Assembly: GCA_034769895.1 (NCBI GenBank) | Contig: CM068367.1 | Location: forward strand, 351,169,111 to 351,233,110 | DNA: 64,000 bases | Source: Magicicada septendecula | Lineage: Eukaryota > Arthropoda > Insecta > Hemiptera > Cicadidae | Direction of reading: 5' to 3' | Shown here: positions 26,445 to 38,775 of the stretch, piece by piece | Layout of the letters: each line of letters opens with the position of its first letter | Position numbering within the stretch: the stretch's first letter is position 1 | Notes under the pieces: generated by a model | The model's database searches: none | What the model was told of the DNA's origin: nothing | What the model saw: the letters and a program-made list of their open reading frames with translations, nothing else | Position numbers and translations under genes: made by a program

Positions 26445-27410
26445 ATGGCGAACGATAACTGCCGCAAATTCAAAGAGAATCAAATAATTTTTTGCACATG
26501 TGGCCAAGTTGCAGGGGACTCAAGGCCTATTGATTTTGGCAAAAATCGGTTAAAGGGGGGAGGGGTAGTTTACCTGCAACGTTTTATGTTTTAACAAGAG
26601 TAAAGTAGTTCATTTTGATAAATAAAGTATCCTGAAAAGGCTGAATTATAGAGTACTCAAGGTCTGTTGATTTTGGTGAAGATCAGTTAAGAGGAAAGGG
26701 TAGTTTACCTGCAACGTTTTATTTTTTAAAAGGGTAATTTTATTTTTATGACGAATGATAACTGCCGCATATTCAAAGAGAATCAAATAATTTTTTGCAT
26801 ACACTCCTGAAGTTTTAAGTACTCAAGGTCTGTTGATTTTGGTGAAGATCGATTAAGGGAAAGGGGTAGTTTACTGGCAACGTTTTATGTTTTAACAAGG
26901 GTAATTTTTTCTATGGCGAACGATAACTGCCGCACATTCAAACAGAATCAAATAATGTTTTGCCTGCATCCCTGAATTGTAGAGTACTCAAGACCTGTTG
27001 ATTTTGGTGAAGACCAGTTAAGAGAAAGGGATAGTTTACCTGCAACGTTTTACGTGATAACAAGGTTAATTTTTTCTATGACGAACGATAACTGCCGTAA
27101 ATTTAAACATAATCAAATAATGTTTTGCATACATCCCTATATTATAGAGAACTCAAGGCCTGTTGATTTTGGTGAAGATCGGTTAAGGGAAAGGGGTAGT
27201 TTACCTGCAACATTTTATGTTGTAACAAGAGAAATTTGTTCATGACGAACAATAACTGCCGTAAATTCAAACAGAATCAAATATTTTTTTACATATGTGC
27301 CTGAGTTGTAGAAGACTCAAGGCCTATTGATTTTGGTGAAGACCGGTTACGGGGAAAGGGTAGTTTGTCTGAAACATTTTTTGTTGTATCAAGAGTAAAG
27401 TACTTAATTT
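26445..27410 (+). repeat. Tandem array of about 165-bp units
   Basis: A unit containing CGATAACTGCCGC, CAAATAATTTTTTGC, ACTCAAGGCCTGTTGATTTT and TAGTTTACCTGCAACG recurs with starts near 26452, 26754, 26920, 27085 and 27248. Spacing is 163-166 bases, except the first interval of about 302, which holds one full and one partial unit. Units differ by point changes and small indels. Both edges carry TTTTGATAAATAAAGTATCC (26618 and 27411). Most units could encode a similar peptide beginning MxNDNCRxFK and running up to 55 codons. I do not recognise that peptide. Confidence 0.8.
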
Positions 27411-27543
27411 TGATAAATAAAGTATCCAGATAAGAAGATCTTAATAATCCACTGTAGAAACGTAGATGAAATATATATAAATGAAGAGGTTAGTTGAACG
27501 GGGTTCTCTATAAATGAAAATTATAGTTGAAGTTGGAGGGGAT

Positions 27544-28160
27544 AATTTTTATATGTGTACTACGTTATCGGCAACAAAGTAGTAGTTTGTTGTTAAAATT
27601 CCTTCACGGGCTGTTTGGCCATAGTCCAATGTTTTCTGCAAAACCAGATGTTTCGGCAGTGCCGTCGACTGCCATCATCAGTGAAAATCGAGTGCGATAA
27701 CGTGTGGTGGTATACGTTAGTGACCACAGTACTGTGGTTAAGGCTGAAGCAATAAGTGGAAAGAAGTAGTTTCAATGGAAACATTTCATTTCGTAAATGA
27801 TTTTAAATATACATCTTAGAACATGGAAGTCATGTATGGTTCTCCATACCGATATTTTATATGTGTACTACGTTATCGGCAACAAAGAAGTATTTTGTTG
27901 TTAAAATTGCTTCCCGGGCTGTTTGCCCGTGGTCCAATGTTTCCTGCAAAACCAGACGTTTCGGCAGTGCTATCGACTGCCAGCATCAGTGAAAATCGAG
28001 TGCGCTAACGTGAGGTGGTATACGAGTGACCACAGTACTGTGGTTAAGGCTGAAGCAAGAAGTAGAAAGAAGTAGTTTCTATGGAAATATTTCATTTCGA
28101 GAATGATTTTAAATATAAATCTTAGAACATGGAAGTCATGTATGGTACTCCATACCGATA
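27544..28160 (+). repeat. 308-bp tandem duplication carrying foldback arms
   Basis: Two adjacent units are offset by 308 bases: ATATGTGTACTACGTTATCG begins at 27551 and again at 27859. Each contains one arm of the foldback family (GTTGTTAAAATT, CGGGCTGTTTG, GTTTCGGCAGTGC, CCATCATCAG or a variant), then GTGACCACAGTACTGTGGTT and ATGGAAGTCATGTATGG. The units differ by about 5-8 percent by eye, including a 4-base deletion (GTTA) in the second copy near 28024. Confidence 0.85.
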
Positions 28161-29707
28161 GTTTACTTCTGATGTAAAACATCTTATGAAATTATAAAGT
28201 ACCGTATCTGATTTGTATAATTATGAACATCTTAATACCAATATTTTTATATTTAGAAAACATAACTGCAAATTCTGCCGCTGGTTTTCCAAAACTAATT
28301 TTACAGACAATTTTTTAATGACAGGAGTATTTTCAAGTTCATTTACGTCATCATAAAATACCGCTCTTTAAACAAATGAAAAGTATTGTCCATTACATTG
28401 CTTTATTCAGGGAGCTAAATCCATTAATTATTTCAATTAATGGTGGGTGACTCGCCTAATGGGAATTTGTATTTCATACGATTAACCAAAAAAAAAAGGT
28501 TACTAAACACCACATCTATACAGCTATTGTTAACGTAGGTGACACCTGCATAATGCAAGCTAATCAAGGACCTGTATATTAGTACTCATTATCACTGTTG
28601 AGCAGTAGTATCACTTCCTAATTTGTGAAATGTGACGCTGAATTGACGTCAAGCAGTTCATTATTATTCTGCCCACCGTTTTCACGTTATTGACAGCGAT
28701 TATTACTTTGCCATTAGATAGCCACGTTACTGCGAGTAAATATTACGTTTCACTATGTGAAGGTAGTAAGAATGGTTATGTATATACCTTTTGTATATGT
28801 AATTGTTACACTGACACACATACTAGTGTACACACTCACGTGTATATGCAGTGTGTATATATATTGCAAAGGGCATTCTAATTGCATATGGAATGTAGCA
28901 GAGAGTAAAAGTATATGATAGGATATAAAGACACTGTGAATAAATAGAGATTGTAGGTTTTTAAATAATATAAATTAATATAATACAAATATAAAATAAT
29001 ATAATATAAATATAAATTAGTTAATGAGGAAAATTGTAAAAAAGTGTTTTTAGGCTTCTGAAACAACCATAAGGGCTGTGAAATGGTGCGTAAGGATGCT
29101 TAGCCGCGTGTGTAGTGAGCGTGTGCGAGGGTACATATTTATTTTATGGGATATTCATAAAAAACACGTTAATTTAAATAACTTTCATGATTTGGGAATA
29201 TTTTAGATGGGACTTACGTCAGAATGTTTGTAATATGAAGACCTAACCGATTACAATAGTTATTTTAAAAATCAGTAACCAAACGTATGCGTATTTTAAG
29301 TAAAAAGGTTTATAGCAATACATTCAGTCGTAAAAATTATCAGTCTTTGAACAAGAATTGTTCTGATCGGAAGCCTTTGTGGACAAGAACATTTATTATC
29401 TGTAAGAAAATCACGAGTAGGGGTTACCGAAGAACCAATCAGATTACGAGAATTCAGTCGATGGCAATATCTTTAAACGGATAGATCAGTTTCTTCGGGA
29501 TAGATAACGTGTGAGCGCTGTGGTGGTACAGACGATCGATCTGCAAATCGCGACAAACACAAGTTAGAAATTCCAAGAGTTACTGCAAGACATATAAGTA
29601 TGCTATTCTGCGTAAGATCAATATATCCGACTAGAGTATCAGACTCTTTAAGCTGTCTGGAAAACAGTTTATAAGCATAATATAGGCTATACTATTTTAG
29701 CTGTAAC
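28161..29707. other. Non-coding DNA
   Basis: No gene-like frame, RNA gene or element end is visible. Simple TATAAT-type repeats lie near 28970-29020. Confidence 0.5.
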
Positions 29708-30458
29708 CGGTGCCGGATTAAGGGGGGCTAGGGGGGCTAAAGACCTCAGCCCCGCTTTTCGGGGAGGGCTATGCCCGACCATTTAAAAGTTCTAATTTTC
29801 GAACGAATAAATAAAACTTTTCGAGCAAGCGAAATATTAAAAACCGCACTGACAAGTAGAGTACCTGAAGATTTAAATGAACTTGCGGACATGTTTAGGT
29901 ACATAAGGTTATGGTAAAAGCCAAAGGAGTAAAGTTTCAGCATCTATTTAATCCGTATAAAATAAAAAAATATGGGAGTAAAAATACGGTTTAAGAACAA
30001 TATTTTGTTTATTATATTTATTAAATAAGCGGCTGAAATAAGATTTCTCAGGCACGTGGCAGGGTATGCTCTCCATGATCATAGAAGAAACACAGATATA
30101 CGGTAGGAACTGAATATTGTGAGTATACTCGACAGGATCGCCCAGTATCGGCTGAATTGGTGGGAACATCTTTGCCGAATGGATGACTGCCGCATCCCCA
30201 AACAACTATGGAACTAAAAGCCGAGGGACGGAGAGGTGTGGGACATCGAGAAATCGCTGGAGTGACCAGCTCCAATCTTTGCCTATTTGAGACCGGAACA
30301 AACAATCCTTGGTTTAATCCTTGAAGATGATGATGATGATGGTATTTGTTAAATGATCGTCTGAATAAAGTAAAGTATTGTGCATAACGCGAAAATTTCA
30401 TACATGGGCCCCTGCTCTTAAAATCCCCGGGCCCCCCATAGCCTTAATCCGGCCATGG
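29708..30458. mobile_element. hAT-like DNA transposon remnant
   Basis: The ends are imperfect inverted repeats. The left end has CGGTGCCGGATTAAGG and then GGCTAGGGGGG. The right end, reverse-complemented, has CCATGGCCGGATTAAGG and then CTATGGGGGGCC. The GCCGGATTAAGG terminus is one I associate with hAT elements, whose ends normally start CAGNG; both ends here have mutated first bases. A clean 8-bp duplication is not visible (GCTGTAAC against CAGTAATA). Only about 435 bases are its own, because a LINE fragment fills 30027-30342. No transposase domain is readable. Confidence 0.55.
30027..30342 (+). pseudogene. 5'-truncated LINE 3' end inserted in the hAT-like element
   Basis: Translation gives the C-terminal tail of a LINE polyprotein: AAEIRFLRHVAGYALHDH, then LNIVSILDRIAQYRLNWWEH and LCRMDDCRIPKQLWN, ending just before a GATGATGATGATG tail. 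Flanks are a 12-bp target duplication with one mismatch, TATTTATTAAAT (30015-30026) and TATTTGTTAAAT (30343-30354). That is the hallmark of target-primed insertion. Stops interrupt the frame, so it is inactive. Peptide blocks resemble the LINE at 34440-36207. Confidence 0.7.
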
Positions 30459-31193
30459 CAGTAATACATATCTCGACGACACTCACACATTGCAATATAT
30501 ATAGATATGTGCGTGTGTTTTGTGACTGCATCCTCTCCTTACGATGTCTTCACGTTGCAGACGTCCAGATGTCTAAACTTAGACACACACACACACACGC
30601 GCGCGCGCGCGCGCATAAAATTCAAAAACGCAAAATTGTGCATCCTTCCCGGACGATTGCTGCAAGGCAGGAATGTGACGTCTGAGGTAGTGAATGATTT
30701 CTGATGGTTGAGCAATGTAGATAGATGATCGGATAGTTTTTCGGAACCATGTGGATTACACGTTTAAAAATCTTGTTGTGTGCTATTGTTACACATAAAA
30801 AAAATAAACGAAGGAAAGTTCTGTAGAAACACACAAATCCAAATCGTATAGGCCTACCTGCTTTTCCAGACTGCGGCCTACACGGTAGCGACGTTCACTA
30901 ACCTGCTTAAATTAACGAGGTATAACAAAGTAGTAATGAAAAATAGCTATTTACTGTCTTCCTGTGGTGGTGTATACAGTTCTGTTTTATTGAAAGTAAC
31001 ACTTAGCTAATCCAAGAAAGCTCATCTTATTACACTCTCCTGTAATACACTGCTTGATAGGCCTTTGCGAAAGAGTTAAATTGTTGACTTAGCATGTAAG
31101 AAGTAAGGTTTACAAACTACTTTAATCACTGATAATATTAATATTTCTACTCAATAGACTATAACACTTACTCCAGTGTACCGACTCTTTATT
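30459..31193. other. Non-coding DNA with (AC)n(GC)n
   Basis: An alternating AC then GC tract at 30582-30614 is the only marked feature. No gene-like frame is seen. Confidence 0.5.
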
Positions 31194-31209
31194 GTACCTC
31201 AGGGCGCCA
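31194..31209 (-). promoter_or_regulatory. Primer-binding-site-like sequence
   Basis: Read on the minus strand it is TGGCGCCCTGAGGTAC, sharing the first eight bases with the Lys-type primer site of the Gypsy element at 57552. It lies six bases from the candidate LTR end at 31216. Confidence 0.3.
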
Positions 31210-31215
31210 GTAATA

Positions 31216-32477
31216 ATAAACACAAATTAAAATATATCAATCAACTTTTAATGATTCATTTGCATTTATATACTACAAATTTCTTTAACATGACTTGAAT
31301 AGTTTTGCCTTACAATTTGAATATTATTTCGTGGCAATGAGTTCTTTTTAGACAAATTGAGTCACTATATTTGATTACAAATATATATATTTATAAAACA
31401 ATATTGAATCAAATGTTCATTTATTTGTTACTTGCGTGGAGAATCCTTCCGATGTGCATAGTCCTTAAGGTGTTGCATGCCGGTGAGTCGTCAGGAGCTG
31501 TTTGTTGCGCGTTAATCCTGGTTATGAATGCACTAATTCACTTTATCTCATATGTACACTACACTTGACACATTGGTGATACATACAATTATGTCGTATA
31601 ATTATACACTCTGGTTTACAACGTATTCTTGAATTTACATTAAGTGCATCTAACACAGTTCGCGTCGCGTGCGTCTCGGTTATCTCATACCGTCGTGAAT
31701 TTAACCCGAACTAATTCGCTTTCTTCAGTGATTTCACCACAACATATCGTATTGATGAAAATTTATATGTAGTATTTACTTCTCGTTGTTCGTTACTACT
31801 CCGAACATTCACTCATTAACTTATTACTGTATATTAAACTTTATAAATTTAGCGTTAGCAATTATCGCGTTCCCGTACTTCTGTTTACTGCTGCGAATTT
31901 ACTTTATTCTTTAAAATACTAATAAAACATATATCTATATAGTTAACGCAAAACAGCGCACGCGAGTCTCTTCAGTGTATTTTCGCCAATATAAAGAAGA
32001 CTGCCTGATTTCTCTCCAAATTCATATTTTGTACTCGCTTTGTATGTCCCTTACCAAGTCTCGATAGAAAAACAATCCCGTAGGTTTAGACTAGCGCTAA
32101 CTATAAAATCGCCCAATCTCCTTAGCGAAAACCTCCCGCGCAACACATGACGCTTCCTTTGATTTGCCGAACGTTTTTCACGTCTCACGTGCATAAAAAG
32201 TAGCGGCACTATCTATCTCACTCTTACATCGCTCTCTCGAACATAACGGTATCTATTGTTACATGCACTTAAAATTTACAACATTGGCAAACACCCCTAA
32301 TATCCTAGCGAATAATACATTTTATGATAGTTATGTCCCAAAACGTGACTTAGCCTAATATTACCTTCCTTATAGACGTCAGCCCCAAGGCCAGCGTTGC
32401 TAACCTACCGCTATACTCTACAGCTTTTACAAGTTAATTTCTTTCATGTAATGCCGCCTAACGGTACAGGCGTTTCA
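31216..32477 (-). mobile_element. Possible LTR in minus orientation
   Basis: On the minus strand it would start TGAAAC and end GTTTAT, imperfect inverted termini like those of the other LTRs here. A primer-binding-like sequence adjoins its 3' side (31194-31209). A polypurine-like GGGGAGG (minus; plus 32481-32487) adjoins its 5' side, matching the GGGGAGG tract beside the intact Gypsy LTR at 51102-51108. It has no coding frame longer than 65 codons. Evidence is weak and rests on short motifs. Confidence 0.3.
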
Positions 32478-32489
32478 CTACCTCCCCGC

Positions 32490-34439
32490 TTTCTAAAACA
32501 TACACATTCCTTTGCGTTCAGCATAGTTTGATTTCGTAAAATTTGCGATTGCTCAATTTTTGCGTTACACTCCTTATACCTAACAGTATAGGCCTCTAGG
32601 AGAATACTTCACAGTCCTTGCAACAGTTGGGTGTTGAAAGAAAGAAAAATTAAACTGTGTGTCTGTGACAACCAAAACTTTTAAATCACGATACTTTGCA
32701 TTGTTTAAACGATAAATTATTAAAAGGTTAAATTTAATGTAAAAACGAAAGTTTTAAAATTATTAAATAAAAAAATATAAGTATTTTGTATGCGAATTGT
32801 GGCTGGTGTAGGCTGTAGACTGGGCGTCATGCATCACTCTACGAGCAATTCCGATCGTTATATTGGACGATATCCTTGAGTCACCGCACCTTATACAACC
32901 CCATAATCAATCACTGCTAAATGGTGTTTAACGTCTGCAGTACGTCAATCTGTCTCTTACGACAACTAGTGGATGTGTCACAGGGAAGGAAATGTGCAAT
33001 TTTGTCTGTACCACTACATAAATATGTATGAGGAACTAAATCTGTAGTTTGTAATTACAGAGTGAGCTCACGACTCTATGACGTCACTGTGACTCGTCCG
33101 TAGACGTTAATCGAACGTCTATTCTATAACGTGAGGCATGTTCTTAAAAACAAGTAAATCGTAACTAGGGTTCTAAGTTAAATAAGAAATCGGCTAATCT
33201 ACGCAACACAGAACCGGAAGACCTGCACATAAGTCACTGTGCTTTTGTCTCTCACCTCTTTAAGTACATCCCCAAAGACTCGTCCTTGCAAACCCTCATT
33301 CTTCACCTTCCTCGTGCTGTAAAGCATAAACGTTATCATTTCTTCACTATAATAGTATATTGACAGTACCGAGTTAAGTAAATATAGCGAGTGTTGACTG
33401 CAGCGTTTCTCGTAACAACCGGCTAAGCCTGATTTATGTTATGTAAACGGGCGCTGCATTAACAGAGTTGAAAGCTAACACTATATTATAGACACCTTGC
33501 AAGGACAGTGAGAGAAACAACTGCCATTTCTGGAAACCAAGTCACTGGCTGAATGATATTTGTTATTTGTAATGAGTAGGCCTATATCAATGACCTCGTG
33601 TCGGACTAAATAGTGAAGAGGTTTGGTTAAGTTGTAAATGACAATTTGCGTAGTCTATAAGTTCGAAGTTAGAATAAACCGTTAATCGACATTGTTAGAA
33701 CTAGGGTATCAAACAACAATAATATTACGTTTACGTTTGGCGTTAATAGGCTAATGTTTGTTGTATTGTACAAATAATTGTAAGTAAAGCCTATATACTT
33801 GAAAGTGGATCGAAGAGTTGACAAGAGTTTAGTTTTCTTGTTTTCTTTTCTTAAGTACTGAATTTATGTCCAAAGGAAAAAGTATACAAATTAACATGAA
33901 CTATGTTTTAAGTGCTTATTAAATACATTTTTGGCATAAGAGTTTACTCGTGCTAATTATGATTACTGAGCAAACAGAAGTACGTAAAAGAGCGCAGGCA
34001 TTCACTATAACAATGTCGATATTGAAACAATGCCATCGCTTTTTAAATGATAACGGGTAGCACTACTTCTGATTACGGACTCAGGAAGATATGACGTCAT
34101 TTTGTTTTGAATGCCCTAGTTTACTTATCAGGATATTTTTTTTGTTTTCAGTGAGATTTAGGAAACTTGCTTCTCATGGAAATGTAGTTTTCAAATGAAA
34201 CTATTACATAGTTTTTAAACTATTACGTAATAAAAAGTTGATACGCTTAAAAATTGCGTAATTATGTGTAATTTAAAAACATATTTATTTATATATCATG
34301 TTACATATTACATAAATTATAACATAATGAACATCAACATTAACATTATCATTCATTTTATTAAATTTTCATTAATTATGTGGTGATTTGAGTAAAAAAG
34401 GGAATTTAATTTGGAGACACACCGTGATTTGATTAAATA
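32490..34439. other. Non-coding DNA
   Basis: AT-rich, with no gene-like frame, RNA gene or recognisable element. Confidence 0.5.
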
Positions 34440-35095
34440 AGAGAAAGCATTTGATAGAGATAAAAGATCCATTCTATGGGACATTACATGTAAGAGGGGT
34501 TATCCTTAATATCTCGTAGACGTTATAAAGAGCTTATACTACTGTACTGTTCAAGGATAGTATTGTCTATAGGAGATGATTTGGCATAAGAGATTTACAT
34601 TAATCAGGGAGTCCGGCAGAGCTGAAGCATATCTCTTAACATTTTTAATACCTATGTTGATGGCATGGTTAGAGAGTTGAAATTACGCGTGGATCCGGAA
34701 ATAAAAATAAATAATAGAACATACACGAATACAATGCTGCTTGCGGATGATCAAGTAATAATACAAAACAATAAATGCCAGCTCCACAGATCGATGCTCC
34801 AGTTACAGCAAATCTGTTCGAATTGCAACATGAAAAATTTCAGTGCAGATAACAAAAACTATAACATTTATGCAAATACTCCTTGCGAAGTAAGATTGTG
34901 TTGGATAATCAGAGTAACAGCAGGTGTCACATTTCCGCTGTCTTGGCTGTGACATCACTTATAATGTGGATTTGTTGTTGATCATAAGTTGGCTAAGTTT
35001 CAGTCAATATGTGGCACAATTCGTCAGGCGTTATCGAGGAAAACGAGGAAAGAGACTCGACTAAAATTTTGTAAGGTAATGGGTGTTATTGTATG

Positions 35096-35802
35096 CAGGG
35101 CCGGCCCCAGGGCTTATGCCGCCCTGTGCAGTATTTATGAGTCTCGCCCCTCTCCCTGTTTTAACTCTGAACACATTCACGCACACTAGACCTACTCTAA
35201 ATATACGGCGATTGCCTTCAAATGACGACTAGGAATGTTTGCATTGTTGTGTTTATCAATTAACTAGAACTTTTCCGCGTTTACGATGCGGCGAACGGCT
35301 ACAATAAAAATTGTAGAGACAATACAAGGAATCGTGACACAATAAAAATGTATGCCTATGTGATGACTTAAAATTAAAATACTAACTAAAATTCATTATG
35401 ATTGAAATATAACAAAACTAATGTATCATATACTTTAGTTAAAAAATACTCGTCTAGCTTTTGAACTGGCAAACTCCTTTATGACTTCGTTGTAATCAAG
35501 TGATTCAGCTAACTGATGCTCTGTAGATATCTCTCAGGCGAGTCTCGGACATACTCGATCTGAGATAAGTTTTAATAAGTTTGAGCTTCGAAAAAGTCAG
35601 GTTTACGTTCTCTCGTTCACGAGTTTTCGACTCTTCGTTAAACTCCGCTCACATTATACTTAAAGCAATTCTTACTGATCTTATATGCTGTGATGAAATT
35701 AAGTGAATTATTTTATTTTTTCCCTCAATTTCAAAACCTAACATACCGGAATCTGAAGCCCTGGGCGGTGGCACGGTTCGGCCCTGCCTGCAGCCGGGCC
35801 TG
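35096..35802 (-). mobile_element. hAT element with perfect 8-bp target duplication
   Basis: The 707-bp element is flanked by ATTGTATG on both sides (35088-35095 and 35803-35810), an exact 8-bp duplication as expected for hAT. The ends begin CAGGGCCGGC (left) and CAGGCCCGGC (right, reverse-complemented), with further similarity such as CAGGGCTT and CCGCCC. It sits inside a LINE whose coding trace resumes on the far side. The inside keeps a fragment of transposase on the minus strand, so this is an internally deleted derivative. Confidence 0.85.
35427..35610 (-). pseudogene. hAT transposase C-terminal fragment
   Basis: Minus-strand translation gives LTFSKLKLIKTYLRSSM and SETRLRDI, then after a one-base frame change AESLDYNEVIKEFASSKAR. 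This is the pattern of the hAT C-terminal dimerisation domain in ZMYM-like hAT transposases: SKLKLIKNYLRS-like, then ASKKAR-like at the end. It supports the hAT assignment made from the target duplication. The catalytic region is absent. Confidence 0.6.
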
Positions 35803-36144
35803 ATTGTATGGTTCTGAAATATGAGTTCCGGTGGAAAACCATCTGAGTACGATACAGGCATCGGAGATGATATTTTTGCGATCTGTTAAATTCTGCATAC
35901 GAAGAGATAAGCTATACAATGAAGACACTCGCCAAAATTGAACATTTTTAATATTCAGGATTGTATTACAGAAAACAAAGAGAGATGGATTGCTTATCTG
36001 AATAGGGTGTCAGATGGCAGGTTGCCTAAGGAAATTTGGCAATACAAGCCTATTGGGCAAAGAAGTATAGGAAGGCCTAGGAAGTGCTGGTGATGTGGAT
36101 GTATTCCTATGGAACCGGAACAGGTGATTCCACTAGTCCCTGAT

Positions 36145-36207
36145 AGAAGAAGAAGAAGAAGAAGAAGAAGAAGAAGAAGAAGAAGAAGAAGAAAAAGAAG
36201 AAGAAGA
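36145..36207 (+). repeat. (GAA)n tail of the LINE
   Basis: About 20 AAG/GAA units directly follow the last LINE peptide block, so this is probably the LINE's microsatellite tail. Confidence 0.85.
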
Positions 36208-38719
36208 TTATCTAGTGATTACAGTATTTGATATGGAATAATTTTTGCATGTTCCATATGTGGATTAAAATTGGAACAATTTTCGTACTTTAAAGTGGTG
36301 AAGAGCAAAATAAAAGTAGTGTTAAATTTGGTATAAGGTAGTTTATATTTTTATTGTTTCATTGTTTGATGGTACTTTTAGGTCACGAATGCTTTGTTGT
36401 TTCATTCTTTGGTTTGTGCGTCTGATTGGTTAAGGAACGTAAAAAGGTGTTATTAAAGAAAGACAATTACAAAAATATTATTGTACAAATTGCGGAAACG
36501 ATGACAGTTGCTTTAAAGCTATTTTTGTAAACAATTAAGTGTAAAACTGTGATTAAAGCAAAGTGAATTTAATTGCTCTTAATTTTCTGGTAGGAAATCA
36601 GCCAAGTAGGCCAATAAACGTTTCAGTTACGCTGTATAATTTAAAGTAATTATATGAATAAAAAATGAAAGATTTAAGAAAAACATTATAATATAAAGCT
36701 TCATAACTTTTAATTATGTCTGGAGTAGAGAGAAATGTACAGTTAAAGAAAGAAAATAAATAAAAGAGATGTTTGTAGTATAAAGTAATGAGGGCAGCTG
36801 TTTTGTTACTGCGCAGTCTGACCTTGCCTTCTGGAACTCGGTTATAAATTTTGTTGTTAAAACTTACTTAGAATTCAGGTTGATTCAGTTTCCTTTTCGG
36901 AAATTTTCGCGTAGTAATAGCCAATAATAATCAACAGAAGAAACAGATGCTTATGTAATCTTGCATACAAACAACTTGAGTAGACAGTACGGTGCCATGA
37001 GAAAACTAATAATAAGACGATTACTTAATTTACGCCCTATATGTAACACAATATGAACGAAGTATGCAAATTTACAGAATCAGGGGTAGAAGCTGGACAT
37101 TTTCCCTCTACGCTTTACCACCAGACGTAAGGCGGTATGGTGGGTTTAGTATAAAATATGTGGGAAATGTAGTACATTATAATGCTTGATAAAGGTACGT
37201 TATCTTTTCCTTTTCTAGAGTTGTTATCTATGTGAAAAGCGAGAGGTTGTTCTGGGTGTACTTTAATTCAGTCTTCTCATAATGAATATGAGAAGGTATT
37301 ACGTGAAAGACATTATATATGAGCAGACATCGATATGTTATTCGTAACACACAACATTCTCTTCAACTAATGTTCAGTTGAAAATTTGTTGCAGTTCAAT
37401 GCTTTCCATTTGTTTTACTTTTTCTGCAATAGATTGAATAATTTTTGAACAATTATAAAACGTAATGGTTTCAGTCTATATAATAAAGTACAAAAATTTG
37501 AATCAATTGAAATCTGACAGTAATGTAAATTGTTATTACGTTGACTATAAACTGGTAATAATAAATAAGACATGTATAAATAAACATATCTTTTAGACTA
37601 CATGAAATCATATTGACAGTGTAAATTAATTGATGTGTGTCAGGAAAATATATACCCTATAGTTTTAGACGGTGGAAAGAGAATTGTAAATTGTCGATAT
37701 TAAGGGTACAAGTTTATGTGTACGATTATAAATCAATAGGATGGATGAACATCATTTATAACAGAAACGATATTTGTGTTGGTTAGTATTGTGGAAAACA
37801 TTACTTGTACTTTCATTACGAATGTCAGCAAGAAAAATGATTATTACATAGCAGGCTAAGAAAATAGTGTACATGAGCAGGGAAAATAAAATTGGGTCAC
37901 TGCAAAATGGACCGGTCTCAATATATTTTCAGACACAGCAATCGGATAAACTTGACGGTATTTGTAAATCCGTTTGTGCGGATCAAAACTCACTGACGTA
38001 CTGCATTGGCATACTGTGTTGGTTTGATAACAGAGCATGTGGATCTTATTATATTTACCTGAAGTTAAGAAGAAATATTATATGAGATCTTATTATGAAG
38101 TCATTCAATTGTAATGAATTGTTATTTTATTTGCCGTCCACAGAATTGACGAAGTTGTGGTTGCGTGAGCGTATCTTCATTCTTTTAAAGTAATAATTAA
38201 TAATACTGAGATGATAGGTAATTATTGGCTTACGTTATATACATTAGGCCTGCTTGTATTAAATAATAAATTACAGTTCCTTGCAGCATCTGTCTCATGA
38301 ACTGTTAGATTTGATCGGGTCACGTGTTGGATACAATTTTCTCTCCCACTTCTGGAAATATAAGTCATCTTCTGCTTTCGTCAGTACTGATTTCTACGTT
38401 ACTTGGTCTTCTATCTTCTGTCACATATAAAGTGCTGTAATTTTCTTTTCAGGTACACGGATGTCTGAATTAAAATTATTCTAATATTTCTTCTCAACTA
38501 GTAGTTCTTTTAGTATCAGTCAGTTAGTTATTAGTTACTTTTAGCCCCCCCCCCCAACACTATCCATTCACTCTCTACTGGAGCCTATACATTTGTGCCC
38601 TTTGGCTCTAACGGTTGAGCACTTTTTACTGTATTAAGGAATTCATAAAACTCTAGTTTTGAAAACCTTTTGTAAGTCTTTATTGTTGTATTGGAGTGTT
38701 AGTGGTCTCAAATATTTTT
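36208..38719. other. Non-coding DNA
   Basis: AT-rich, with only short frames (72 codons at most) and no recognisable motif. A C-run lies near 38548. Confidence 0.5.
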
Positions 38720-38775
38720 ACTAGTAATTTTGTACAAACCAAAGACAACATAGTGGTTTGTACAAAATTACTAGT
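38720..38775. repeat. Perfect 22-bp inverted repeat
   Basis: ACTAGTAATTTTGTACAAAC plus CA (38720-38741) is exactly reverse-complemented at 38754-38775 around a 12-base loop. A second small hairpin, ACTTTTGT/ACAAAAGT, follows near 38785-38805. Confidence 0.9.

Larger units (their letters stand above)
34440..36207 (+). pseudogene. LINE 3' region interrupted by a hAT element
   Basis: Before the interruption, frames give KAFDRDKRSILWDI (RT block, about 34445), a VDGMVRELKLRVDP block (34657) and the active-site-like MLLADDQVIIQNN (about 34733). ISKLAKFQSICGTIRQAL-like sequence and KTRKETRLKFCKVMGVIV end at about 35087. After the hAT element, the trace resumes at 35811 with a YGSE-like block, then AEMIFLRSV and NRVSDGRLPKEIWQYKPIGQ. 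It ends in a (GAA)n tail. Stops and frameshifts make it dead. Block order fits an RTE- or Jockey-like LINE. Confidence 0.75.
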
